DNA of 64,000 nt from Aptenodytes patagonicus (Eukaryota; Chordata; Aves; Sphenisciformes; Spheniscidae), in assembly GCF_965638725.1 (NCBI RefSeq), contig NC_134950.1, positions 32,116,932 through 32,180,931 of the forward strand, given 5' to 3'. Below the pieces are notes generated by a model, which was not told where the DNA came from, ran no database searches, and was given only the letters and a program-made list of their open reading frames with translations. Each line of letters starts with the position of its first letter. The first letter of the stretch is position 1. This document shows, one piece after another, positions 50,067 to 61,471 of this stretch. The translations under genes were made by a program, and so were the position numbers.

Positions 50067-52297
50067 GTAGGTATAAATTTTTAGGGCGTTTAGGAGTTTC
50101 TTTCCATGAAAGCATTTTGTCTATGTAGTCACAAGCACCAGCTTTAAATGTATTCTTGGAAACAATTTTCCCCACATAACCACACACAAAGCAATGTTTT
50201 CAGTAGGCTCTTTCTCATATGCTGGCTAACAAGTTGTTGTTTAGTACAAATGACTGAGAAAGTGTTGTCCCATCTTTTTACCTCTGAAGTAACTGGGTTT
50301 ATGTTTCCTAATCCTTTAAGTCCTGTAAAGATAAGGCAAAGATTCTCTTCTGCTTCTGAAATGTTGGATATGTGAAATGCCCTGCTAGAGATGAGAGCAG
50401 TGGAAAAATTGCTTTGAGTTATAAAATTCTACCTGTACTCAAAGCTTTGACAGAGCGTAGTGATCAGGCAATCAAATGTCTGTATTAATGTTTTCAACTT
50501 TGTTCTGAATTGCCTGGAATGATGCCGCTGATCATCCATTTAAATCTAAGGAAAAAAAAATAGTGGAGTTCTATAATAAAACTTTATGGTGCCTGTCTAC
50601 TAAATTTTGTAGCAGGCCCAGGGGAGTTGATGTTGGGCTATTCAGTGTCTCGATAGACCTGCTGAGTCAGTCATTGTGGGGTTTCCTTAGCAAAGGAGTA
50701 AATTCCCATGGTCCCTTTAGAAGTTATTTTAATACTGCTTGGGTTGTTGAGTCTAGCATATGTGGGCTGACTAACAAATCGCATCTTTGGATATAAGGTT
50801 TAAGTGAACTACATTTGGAAAAGGATTTAAATGGAATTGTTGTGGCTTATTGAAAAGTCTGATCTGAATACTATATTCAGTTTGTCACTTACTCCTGAAG
50901 GCAAGTAATTACATTTGAAAGATGCTTTCCCTGTTTGATGAGAAAGTTCTGACTACTGCTGGCTTAAACAGTGAAATAGCCAATAAAAATTAAATAACTC
51001 GCATTTGGCTAAAACATCATGATAGGAAATTCCGTGAGATTCAAAATAAAATAGGAAGGCATGAGTAGCAAAAAGGGATTTTATTTTTTAGTGCTTTCCC
51101 CGAAGATAGATTTTTTTTTTTAACATGCAAACACCCTGCCAGTTTCCCAGATGTTTAAAATTATTGAAAGTCAGCCAAGTAGTATCTGAAGTCTTAATGG
51201 AAAATAACTCCTGTGATTTTCTAGTTGTAAAAGTTGCCAAGTAAACCCGTGACGTTGTTTAAGAAATTCAGCTTGTTCGATGGAAATTGAACCCAAAAGA
51301 AACGGGTCTGCCTTTGGCCTTGTTGAAGTGGAATTTTGATCTGATGCCCAACAAGAAGTAAGCATCTTCTGCCTATATGTTCTAAAGGCCAGGTACCTAA
51401 AATGTATGTGAGGTAGGAGAGGACAATTGGACAAGGCATCAGACTTGTAGGCCTTTACATACCATGCTGCATTTGGCCCAAACGTAGGCCAGTAATCATG
51501 TTAGAGAATACTGCTGAGGTATTACTTAAAAGGTGTGCATTAAAATAAAACTATAGAAACAGTAGTAGTTAGAGTAATTTAAAAAGAGGGTGAAATATAA
51601 TAATACCACTTTCAACACAAAATTGTTCAAGCTTTTTCTTTCCAATTCAAGTGGCAGCTTTCAACAATACACTGACAGATGTTTTCACACAGAGCAATAT
51701 TTTGGAAACAAGGGGTTTTTTACAATTTTACATGACCATATTCCCATTTGTAGCCAGGCTAGTCAGACTGCCAACTCATGTTGCTGTTAAGAAAAGAATA
51801 CTACCTGTCTCTTTATCATTAATGGAAAAACGTATTGCTCTGAAACTTCATATGTGACTCTAAAATTACAATGAGAGACTTGGGAAACTGTTGAAGAAAT
51901 CTTTTTATCATCCTGCCTGTCTTCCTTCTGACCTGTGTTTTGGTTGTAATTCTTCTGCCATTTAGGCAAGATGTGCATGGCTTAAATTATCTGCTTGTAA
52001 TTTTTTTTACCTAAAGTCATAATCACTCCTCTGGGATTTGAATTTTGTAAAGCTACTAAATTGTGATGCATCCAGAGGATTGAATTTAGTTTAGGAATAA
52101 GCAGCTGGAGCAAATAAACTGTTTAAATAGCTATCCAGTGCAAGCCCTGCATCTCTGTAGTAATAAAAGAAATGGGGCATGTAGGAGTGAGATTGATAGG
52201 TTCCCAGAAACTGCAAAGTTTAAAATGAAACAAACAGCTCTTCAGTGATGAATGTTTGCTGTATGGATTGGTGGTACTCTGTTCTTATTTGTTGTAG

Positions 52298-52414
52298 GGA
52301 TTTATCTTTAGGAAACATGACTCGTCAAATGTCAGGAGAAGAAAGTGAGTGCAGTGGTGAGGTGGAGTCTTCTGCAGTAGAAGCAGACCAGGGTACCCTG
52401 GGTGAGGACAGCTG
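52298..52414 (+). CDS. SNX16: Sorting nexin 16, coding exon 6 (residues 272 to split codon 311; acidic tail)
   Basis: After completing the split Arg codon it encodes DLSLGNMTRQMSGEE and an acidic, Ser/Glu-rich stretch containing the family-conserved VESSAVEADQ. This part is less conserved than the PX domain and is probably unstructured. The acceptor is TCTTATTTGTTGTAG and the donor TG/GTAAAT. It ends in phase 2, and the split codon becomes TGC (Cys) after splicing. Confidence 0.93.
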
Positions 52415-52698
52415 GTAAATACTGTTATTTTACTTATTATATTTTAGGGTTTTTTAAGTATGTTTTTAAATGTTTGGTCTTGCATAAATTCTGAACAGCT
52501 GAGGAATTTAGCATTTTATTGCACCTCTCTGTAGCTATCCCATGTTTCATAAAGGCCCTCGGGATAGATAATTTTAGATCTGGAATAAGTGATAAGTTGA
52601 ACAAGCTTTGTAAATGTTTTGTGGATTGCAGGCATAAAATGACTATGGAGAATCATATTAGTTTCCATTTGACAAAGCTTATTGATTTGTTGTTGCAG

Positions 52699-52807
52699 CT
52701 CAGATAAAGAGAACCATGAGGCGTGCTGGAGTGGCTCTTTGGCTGAAAATTCTGTACCAGAAATTGAAGTTGCTGAAGTAGCATATACCGCTGATGAAGA
52801 AGAATAG
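52699..52807 (+). CDS. SNX16: Sorting nexin 16, coding exon 7 (C-terminus and stop)
   Basis: It encodes the C-terminal tail SDKENHEACWSGSLAENS and then the conserved end PEIEVAEVAY followed by TADEEE, stopping with TAG at 52805-52807. The preceding intron is only 284 bp, with acceptor TTTGTTGTTGCAG. The strong conservation of EIEVAEVAY at the extreme C-terminus, compared with the variable tail before it, points to a binding motif, but its partner is not evident from sequence. Confidence 0.95.
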
Positions 52808-54221
52808 ATCAGTAGCAGCTGCTGTTACCTGGGAAAGGTTCATGTTTGGGACATGCTCTGTGGGTAGGGGCATGTAGTAGCTGTGAAGAATTTACAGCAA
52901 AGAGCAAGAATGCACATATTGAATGTTTACATAAATCCTTACAAATTATTAATGTAAGAAATATACCCAGTGCTGCTTTGATTTCAGTTTTTATCTAGCC
53001 TTTATATATTTAATATATTAAAGTCTAATAAGGGCTAAAATCAGCTAAAGTTTAGGTAGCGTACATACACAATTTGGCTGAGTTTCCTAGCGGAGTGACA
53101 AAAACTTCCCATTAAATCATCAAACACATCTAACTAGCAAGTCATATGTTGCCACTGATGTGACACATTTGATGTGTTCATCTGTTTGGTGTTTGTGTTT
53201 TCATATTCTCATAGCCATAAATTAATGCTTGTTGAAGTAAAAATGGACTCATCTTACGTTTCATAAGAGTGTAGAATGTGTTTTTAAATTCTAAAGTTGA
53301 AGAAAATTTCTCTGGAGATTTTAATGCAATGCAATAGGAAAACTTACAGTACCAAGAGAAAAGTACTTACGAAATGGGATTATAGTTGGACCTTTTAAAA
53401 AAAAAAAAAAAACAAAACAAAAAACTGGTCATTTTTGCTGAAGGAACTAATATGAGACCCCCAAAACACTGTGTATTTTCATCCCAAGATAGCATGCTGT
53501 AATAATTTTTGTTCAGTAATGCTGCTTTTAAAATCTGGGATACCTTTGCTATATACCCATGTAACAACAGAATTGGTGAGTTTGCCTTTTACTTGGAACA
53601 CTACCTCTTACCATCTTGCTAATACATTCATGTTTGTTTAAAAATATTCCAGATTATATGGAGATGATTGAAAGACTTGTAAAGAAGCCATATTTTTTCC
53701 TGCACAGTTCGTAACTAGATTGAATCTAGTTGCAGTGTATTTTTGTTTCAATGTATTGTACACATGGGGATATTGCTACATGTGTTCTATAGCCTATTTT
53801 TCAAAATGTATTAAGACAGGAGATGCACTTTATAACTAAGACTCCATTGTGCCAAGTTCAGTTGGCTAATTGCTTGAGAAAGGGGAGTTGCAGGGAGAGG
53901 ATTATGTAGTGCCTTTTTGTATTTTACTTGTTCATTACTGCAGAATTTTGTTACAGTGCTCTGGGTCAGCTCTGTGGAATCTGTGATGCAGCTTGTTTCT
54001 GTTCTTCACTTATTTACTGAAAGTGCCTTGTTTTATTCTGCTTCTCCAAATAGGAAGAATGCTGTTTTGTTTTAATCTTTTTTTTGCCCTATACCACCCA
54101 CATCGTTGTTTAATGTTGTCAATATGCAGTGTCTTTGTGCTGGAGTTTTCAAAGGGAGCTTTGTACTTCAGGCTGTGCATACAATGACCTTTATGCAGAA
54201 GTGTATAAACCTTCCTGGTAA

Positions 54222-54227
54222 AATAAA
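54222..54227 (+). terminator. SNX16: Proximal poly(A) signal AATAAA
   Basis: A canonical hexamer after 1.4 kb of 3' UTR, with CA-containing sequence (AAAACACC) about 15 nt downstream and a CT/TT-rich region after it. It is probably an alternative cleavage site. Confidence 0.6.
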
Positions 54228-54461
54228 ACTATGGACAAAACACCTGTCTTCTCTTCCATTGTAGAAAAAAATGTTCAACGCTTTGTCTACTAAAAGGATA
54301 AAAATACTATTATGAAGAGACATTTCTTACCTCAGTGATTTCCTACAGTTAGTCAACTTTTGGTGCGAGTTCTGTTTGTACCAAAAATTGTCTGCATGAA
54401 AATGAATGAGAATTCTGTAACGAGACACCAGAAAACTTACTGTGCTTCTGTTGAAGATTAA

Positions 54462-54467
54462 AATAAA
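54462..54467 (+). terminator. SNX16: Middle poly(A) signal AATAAA
   Basis: A canonical hexamer followed within 15 nt by a run of ten or more T, which could serve as a downstream element. It lies between the other two signals. Confidence 0.5.
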
Positions 54468-54528
54468 AAAGGAAGTAATCTTTTTTTTTTATGTTCTACA
54501 TCAATCCTCATAGATGTTGAGTGAACTC

Positions 54529-54534
54529 AATAAA
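54529..54534 (+). terminator. SNX16: Distal poly(A) signal AATAAA
   Basis: AATAAAGTTTTGACACC, with a CA near the expected cleavage distance and a GT/T-rich element 30-45 nt downstream. This is the best-formed site and the likely end of the gene. Confidence 0.7.
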
Positions 54535-54552
54535 GTTTTGACACCTTACTGA

Positions 54553-57500
54553 AAATTCATGTAATCTTTTGTTGGATGTCACTTACATATTTGAAAAGAA
54601 GGTTGAACTGTGTGTATTGAAATAGTGTTAGGTTTACAACTACAAATGTTTTAAAAATCTTGAAAAGGTGATTGGGTCATACGTGCTAGGAATTTCTGAA
54701 GTACTTCAGGTATATCTGCAAATCTAGTCACTAAAGAAAACGCTAATATAACTTACAATTTAGTCACGAGAGGGCAAAGGAATGGAAATTTTGTTGTGCT
54801 CTGTCTTTAAGGTTTATAAGATATTTTGCTGACCCAAAATATTTAGTATCACATGAATAGACATTTTTGTTTAGGGGGACCTTGATTTTTAATTAAACTG
54901 AGCTGAAAAATGTGAATTCGTTGAGCAGCCATGTGGTATCTCTTGGCCTATGTTACTGGTTAATGGATGGTTACCCCCCCCTAAGGGACATGCAAAATTG
55001 GAGGTGTACAACCCACGGGGGCCTTGAACATCCTGGTCGAGGTGGCTCCCAAGTCTGTCCCATACTGCATTTTTTCTGGTGCGCTTGCTTCCATTCTGAC
55101 ACTATTTCCACCCATTTCCTTCTCATTTCGCTCACTGCTGCAGTTTTAGTACAGAAGAAGCCAACTTTCAATTATTTCATTCATGAGAATTTGACAGTGG
55201 AATTCTGTGCTCTTCACGATGAGCAGAGGAGTATTCAAACTGGAATTGTAGCAGAGTGAAGTAATTACAAGAATTGCAACCAGTAACACTTTGTTCTTTT
55301 CTGCTTTCTTCTTAAGACAATTACCTTTGGAATGATTTAATATATTCAGCCACTGATTTACAATGTTTTTTTTTTCCCTTAGCTTTAGATTTTAATACAT
55401 TGTACCCAGCTTAATCTTACTGGGGTTTTGCTTTTTTTTTTTTAATACTACATCTTAAATTTAATAATCCTGCTGGATTTTTTTATCCTCCAAAGCACTT
55501 GCAGTCTGCCCATGCCACTTCTCTGCTTTTGATTTGTATACTCCTAAATCAATTAAAATGCTGACTAGTCTTGAATCAAGCATGAGTCCATATAAAACCC
55601 TCACTTCATACCTTTCCCACTGTGACAGCCATTAATTACTGTGACTATAACAGTCCTGTTGAACCAACTCAAGGAAGGGAGCAAATTCACTAATTCATGA
55701 ACCCGCCCCTGGCGGTTGTAGGAGTAGCCGAGGCAGCGTGCTTTCCAGTACCCCACTGCCCTCACCTCTGTGTTAAGGGTCTCTCTGTTGCTCTGGGGAG
55801 TCACGGTTGTGAAGAAAAGGGACATGGAAAGCTCCCGTTCTAGGTGGTACGTCTGTCCCAAATTGTTTTTACTCTCTGCGTCCCATTAGACCACTAAGTA
55901 GTTTGATTTTTCTCTCTGCGGTTTCTATTCCTTCGTTGAAACGTAGCTATGAAGCAGTAGCAATTATCCTGCCAGAAATCTGCATTTCTGGTAGAACTGA
56001 TAACAAATGCAACTCTCGGTAGGAAGTTTTACGTGGTTTTGTTTGTGGAGGGTTTTTTTCCCATGCTACAGCTGGCTCTAATACACACTGGAGGAGGAAT
56101 TCTGAAGAGTTACGCTCTGAAGTTGCTGCTGCTGCTGCAATCAGGTTTTTTAAGAAATGTTAGATAACACAAATAAATAGTCTAAGGTCATGAATCACCA
56201 AGGAAGGGAAGAATCCTGTAGGGAACGCTCCCTTTATGGAATACCAGGTCTAGGGGTCTTTCTTCCTATCATTCCTCTCTATATTTCAATTAAATCTTTG
56301 TCCCAGAGATCAGCACATTTAGATTTCTAGACAGGTCCAACATTCAAAACTAGATACGTGCTTTCCCTATAAAATACAGGGCTTGGTGTAAGGGATGCTA
56401 GGGTAACCGAGCTATATCCTCACATCCATGTTTCTCTGTTTGAACTTGGAGTACTGATAATGCAGCTGCCTCCAAAAGATGTCTCTCTTAAGCAGTTTGT
56501 ATTCTGGGTGAGCAGTCAAAATGTACTGACCAGTGGAGTTTTTTGTTCTACATTTTGATTTTTTATCTTCATCACATTTTTAATGCACTTCCTCACTGAA
56601 AGAAAAGATGAGAAAATGGAAAAGGCAGAGGAGATAAGAGGGGATTGCCTTGTCCATCGTTAACACTTGAGGATTTTTCCCCTTTGAAAGTGAAAAATGG
56701 TTCAATCATTTGCTAACCAGAATTGCTTCTCCACCAAACGTTAGTTTCTGTGTTGTGAGTGGTTTAGGTTTTGTGTTATCTTAACCCGTTTGGGAACCTC
56801 CTTCTAGGGTTTCTTCTTCCCTAGCGCTGGCGTTCCTTTGCAATCCCTTGTTGTCCTGTAGCCTAGTCTTGTTTCAAAGGGCAACCTTTTGTATTTGGTC
56901 TTTCTCAGGTTGTGCATCGCAAGGAAAACAAACTGAGCTAGAGCTTTTGTTAAATGTTTTCAATCTTCTTCCGAAGTTTGACCTATCTTTTGTTAGCTGA
57001 TGCAACTGTACAGATTTGGAAGAGTGGAAAGGTGGGAAAATGCAGTCCTTTATTCTAAACAAAAAAAGATTAACATATTCTTATCTTGTCATAGATACAA
57101 ATTACAAACTTATGTCAACCCCACTTACGAGTAACAGCGACTGTTGGCCATATCTATCCTGCTGTTGCTTTATAGATTATTCTCCAGTTGGAGAGCTTGA
57201 GTGTTATGCTGGAATAGGAAAATGTTTCTCTCTAAATTTCTCCTTGGGTTGATGAACTCAGAACCATTCTGATGGTTGTTCCAGAGCTAGAAGGCTGTCA
57301 CGAGATGTGTCTGAGCATTACCCCATATGTCACATAACAAAGCATCTTTTTTCTTCCGGTGGGCACATTTTAAAGCTCCGAACTGCAGTTTTTTCCAGCA
57401 TCATCAAAATAAACCGATACTAGCACTGAAGGATCCTGTTTAACAAGGGTCAGTCTGAGTTACATTTAGGCTGCCCAGAGCACAGGATGTGCACAGGCAG

Positions 57501-58186
57501 AATGTTTCTGAAAGACAGGCGTTTTTCATTGTCATTTAGAGGTAACAGGAAGGCTGAAGGAGCTATGCAAATGGCCAGAGTCACTGAGTCCTCAAATGTA
57601 AATCTGTGTAGCTGGATAAATCAGAAAGCCTGATGTGTAGGCCATTTTTACTTAACAGATAATGAAAATTTTTAGCATGAAGTCTGTCTGCAACACAACA
57701 GCACCTGACGCTAAAATTACAATACAGGAAAGCTAATGATGTTCTAGCTGAACTGGCAAAGCTTCTCTTTCTCGTTTTATACCTTCAACCTCCAACCAAC
57801 AGGCAGGAAAGTAGTCTGCAACACATTTGTCGCGTGTCTAGCCCAGAGCCTTACCCTCTGCCTGTCCCTGTTTGTGTGACTTGTGCCTTTTCTGTCTCAT
57901 CAAGGGTATCACAGGGACCAGCCGAGGACCAGCCCAGGCTGGAGGTCTGGTATTGCTTGTAAAGATCCCAAACTGCAAGCAGGGCAGCATGGCTCTGGAG
58001 AAAGAGGAGACTTGGAAGTGGGAGTGGTAAACTTGAGTAGTAATTTCAGTCCAGTCCTCAAACGTGCTGTCACTACTAGCCAGAGCTGAACCCTTCGGCT
58101 TCAGGAGACAGGAACATGCATCATCAGAGAAGCGATCGCCCCCCCCACTGTGCAGAAACCATCAGCGTGGGTCTTGCCTGCCAGTG
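54553..58186. other. Intergenic sequence downstream of SNX16
   Basis: No gene is recognisable on either strand. In particular no exon of CHMP4C, the expected mammalian neighbour in tail-to-tail orientation, was seen. Open frames are short and without similarity. Poly-T tracts lie near 55366 and 55431. Confidence 0.5.
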
Positions 58187-58258
58187 CGCGTCGTGGCTCA
58201 TCTGATTAAAGCACCTGCCTAATAAATGGGATTCTGGGCTCAACTCCCAGCGCTGGCT
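58187..58258 (+). pseudogene. Degenerate tRNA-Thr-like copy
   Basis: The 72-nt stretch aligns by eye with tRNA-Thr(AGT): GTGGCT-A box-like part, D-loop with GATTAAAGC, anticodon arm CCTGC-CTAATAA-ATGGG, T-arm CTGGG-CTCAACT-CCCAG and a 3' acceptor strand. The T stem is perfect and the B box (GGCTCAACTCC) has one mismatch. The acceptor stem pairs at only about four of seven positions, the anticodon stem is weak, and the anticodon triplet reads AAT rather than AGT. It is therefore most likely a tRNA pseudogene or a tRNA-derived SINE head rather than a working tRNA. No A-rich tail is evident. Confidence 0.65.
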
Positions 58259-58510
58259 GAGTCTCATCTGTCTTAAGGGAAGTTAGCAGGTTCTGCACAG
58301 CCCTTTGTTAAGCCTCCAGGAGTAGTATTCTAACCGATGTTTTCATAGTTTTCAACACAATCTTCATGGAGACCTTTGCCCCTTTTATCCCTTTTAAGCT
58401 CTTTGTGGAGATCTTAAATGCTTGCTGTTTTGTATTCAGCACTCCTGTGACTCGAGGATCATCAAGGTGCTCTCCAAATAATGAATTTGTCCCCGCTTTG
58501 TATCTAAGAG

Positions 58511-58606
58511 ATAAGTATTGTATTTCCCTCTGCTTTGCAAATAGGGAAAATGAGGAAGAAAGCAATTATGTGATTCACCCTAATTGCACACTAAGTCAGT
58601 TGTTGT
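58511..58606 (-). mobile_element. MIR-like fossil
   Basis: The + strand carries, in MIR antisense order, ATAAGTATTGTATTTCCC, TTTGCAAATAGGGAAAATGAGG, AAGCAATTATGTGATTCACC and GCACACTAAGTCAG. These correspond to the blocks 'aggtattattatcccc', 'tttacagatggggaaactgagg', 'aagtgacttgccc' and 'cacacagctagtaag'. The similarity is old and diverged. It lies about 250 bp from the tRNA-like copy but in opposite orientation, so the two are not one element. Confidence 0.55.
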
Positions 58607-59091
58607 AGTCCTAGTGTTACTGCTGATCCCATAGACTTGTCAGCAGGTTAAAATTAGATGATTCACTGATCCGGTGAGACTCCCGTCTGTATAATACAGG
58701 AACTGTGTCTTGGGATATCTCGACTGGGTTTCGAGTAGGTCAAATATCCTTGCTCGTGAATTATTAGCTTCTTCTAGATTTTATAATATTCTTCTACTAT
58801 TCTATTTCAGTTCAAACTGAAAACGCCAGGACGTTTGCATTAATGTGGTGGAGAAACAAGCCTCTGCTCTCTGAACCTCCTGTGGATTAATGCTTTTCAT
58901 CTAGAAGAAACCACAGCTGCCACAGCTGTTTTATGGAGGTGTTGAGGATGACTATGAAATGCTGCTCATAAGTTTGTTTGGCAGTTAATGTGGGTTTGTC
59001 AAGCATTGCTCATCTGGCAAGTGCCTAATGAGAGAAGGTTGCGCATTGACCTTTCAAGATCTCATTACCGCTTTGCATGTTTGAAAAATAA

Positions 59092-59124
<33 letters not shown>

Positions 59125-61471
59125 TGATAGTTAGTTAGTTTAGGAAGCAGTTGCAACATGTGGCAAATCTCCTACAGGATCTCTCCTCCCAAATTTTCTG
59201 TGGCTTTTTCCTGGATGTTCTCAGCGTTTCTGATAACCGGGTTATGGGGTGGATAGTTTGTGATGTGAAGGGGTCTCCCTTTCCCCCTGGTTCTGTAGTA
59301 CAAATATGCCTGTTACAGGGATAAGCAGAGGCATGGGGCAAGAGATCTACCCTGTTATAGCAGTTGCTTTGTACATTTAGATAAAATCTTGCCCTGAGTT
59401 TATTTTTTGTGTGTTGATGTGCAGTGTTAATTTAGAAATCTTACAGCATAGCTTGTAGGATAATGTAAAACTAACAAAAACATCATGTGATTCCTCTTAG
59501 ATTTGAGTTGGGCAAAGGGATAATAACTTGCATGGGAAGAGGCAGATGAGAAAACTGTCTCATTCTATGTAATCTTTTGAAACACAGTAAAATCAGCCAT
59601 TCAGTAAGATGCCTATAGAGGTGTTATTTCTGCTTACGTGTACAAGAAAAGCCCAGATAACCCAGTTTCTTGTGGAGATCACTGCTTTTTCATCTCACAC
59701 CAGTCGGATCTGACTCAATCGTCCCTACTTAAATAGGCAATTAAAAAATAAGTTGAGAGTGCTGCAAAATTAATGTGCAAAGTAATGTGTTATGAAGGAG
59801 TATTAAACAATGAAAAATTAAGCTCAACCTTGTTGTGAGTTAACCTGAGAAACAGAACATGCAAATAATTACTTTTCTCTACCTTTGCTGTCAGCACGCT
59901 GTAGTCAACTACTGGCATCCTCTGTGAGATACGTGTTTCAGTTCTGAATCTAGAAAACTGGAAAATCGGGAAGACCAACATCTTTCACTTCTCAAATGAC
60001 GTGAGTTACACAAGACTCGTGATCGTCCAAAGGTCAGAGCACAAGATTTCTTCTCTTAACAAAGAGGCTGCTCTGTTCTGCTCTAGTGAAGCAGCTGTTG
60101 GCTCAGATTTCAGTTTATTCAGACGTGGTATGCACTCTAGACAGATTCTCAGGCTACATCAATTAACGTCTCGACTACTTATAATTTTCCCCCATCATTT
60201 TTTTTTTCTCCTATCATCTTCTTTATGAAATAAAACCCTTTGAGTTCAACCACAGCATCTGATACAACATATAGATAAGATCTGTTGTCAGGTTAATGCT
60301 ATTACAAACCTCTTCCAGAATTTCTTGGTCCATGCAGGAGGATTTTTTTCCCTAGCTCAGGAAACTAAATCAATTAGATGCATTTTGCTGACAGAGCTTG
60401 CAAAGCATTGGGAGCTGAAGGTTTTAACCTGAAAAGTGTGAGGTGGTCTCTGCTATCCACATCCAGCTATTAACTTCTGAAACTTTACAACGCAGCCATA
60501 GGGAGGTCACTAGTAACATAATCCATTTTACTTGTGCAGCCATACGCAGTTTCCACTGTATTTGTTTTAGCAGAAATTACCTGAGCCAAAGGCAGCTTTT
60601 TTTTTTTACCTGCTCTTGCGACCAAATTCGGTATTTGCCATTGCCACCATTTCTAGTTTAGCCAAGACACTAACAGCCTCTTGTTGCAGAAGATCTGAAG
60701 GGCTTTTTCTCTCAAGCTTTTGCTTGTGCAGTGTAAAAAGTACGTTTGCAAAGCATGGTGAAAGAATCAAAGCGTTATCTATATGATTTATTCTCTTTGT
60801 TCTTGATATTCTCCTCTTCCAGCTTCTTCTTTCCAGCCTATTATCTTCCTTCAGGAGGAACATTTTGTAGTGCCTTACTTCAGGTACTCTCACAGTACCT
60901 GAAGGAGGATACATGAGGTGCTCCAGAGTATAGTGATACTTCTTCAAGCGTGGTAAAACTTTTTTCTGGAGAGTTCAGTAAATTAACCTAGTTACATATA
61001 GACATTGCACTAGAACAATTAATGGGACTGCAAAGTTTGTTCCTTAGTGGTCAAAGAGCCCAAACCCAATTCACCTTTACCGTGTAGCCAGTCCTGAAAA
61101 TGGGGCCAATCTGCTGATTGGGTCAGTTCAGACTGAATCTCCTTTGACAAGTAAGACTTCTCCTTCTTGGTAAAATTACCTTTAAGATCCAAATCCTCAG
61201 TAAATCTAAGTGATTAATTCTACACTTGAACGTTCTCACCAGCCTCAAAACCAACAGCTGCAATTCCTACAGGCACGTCCCATGTGTTCCCACCTAACCC
61301 AGTGTAGCACTGACATTACCACACAGCTGCAGACATGCTCTGAACCCTAGGAAGGGCAGCGAGACACACGCTTGACCCTCTTCGCTGTTCAGTGGCCTCA
61401 ATGTGTTGCAATGACATCCAGCTTGCAGCTGGTACTGCAAAGCTCAATTTGCTGGACCAGTATTAAAGAGG
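58607..61471. other. Intergenic sequence before LTR copy 3
   Basis: Apart from the GATA/GACA microsatellite no repeat or gene is recognisable. The longest open frame (60606-60947, minus, 113 codons) has no known motif and no context supporting expression. Confidence 0.5.
59091..59141 (+). repeat. Compound GATA/GACA microsatellite
   Basis: About four GATA units (59094-59107) run directly into about four to five GACA units (to 59124). After a short spacer come three TTAG units (59130-59141). Adjacent GATA and GACA arrays are the composition of the classical Bkm-type simple repeats. This short tract is probably polymorphic. Confidence 0.85.

Larger units (their letters stand above)
25865..54552 (+). 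other. SNX16: SNX16 transcription unit (about 8 exons)
   Basis: Sorting nexin 16 is a PX-domain protein that binds PI3P on early and recycling/late endosomes. It acts in receptor trafficking, including EGFR, and self-associates through a coiled coil. Seven coding exons join with consistent GT-AG borders and phases into 1041 nt, giving 346 residues plus a stop, close to the human length of 344. Deduced layout: Ser-rich N-terminus (about 1-100), PX domain (about 105-220), coiled coil (about 227-275), acidic C-terminal tail (about 276-346). Introns are 4985, 4453, 5092, 5753, 2948, 2231 and 284 bp. In mammals the neighbour beyond the 3' end is CHMP4C; no CHMP4C exon is visible in this window. 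Confidence 0.95.
52808..54552 (+). other. SNX16: SNX16 3' UTR
   Basis: About 1.7 kb of AT-rich sequence follow the stop, with an A-rich tract at 53397-53420 and no transposon that I can identify. Three AATAAA hexamers lie at 54222, 54462 and 54529. The last is followed by a T/GT-rich stretch (TTTTGTTGGATGTC near 54566), the typical downstream element, so the longest mRNA probably ends at about 54550. AU-rich sequence may host miRNA or RNA-binding-protein sites, but none was identified. Confidence 0.75.
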
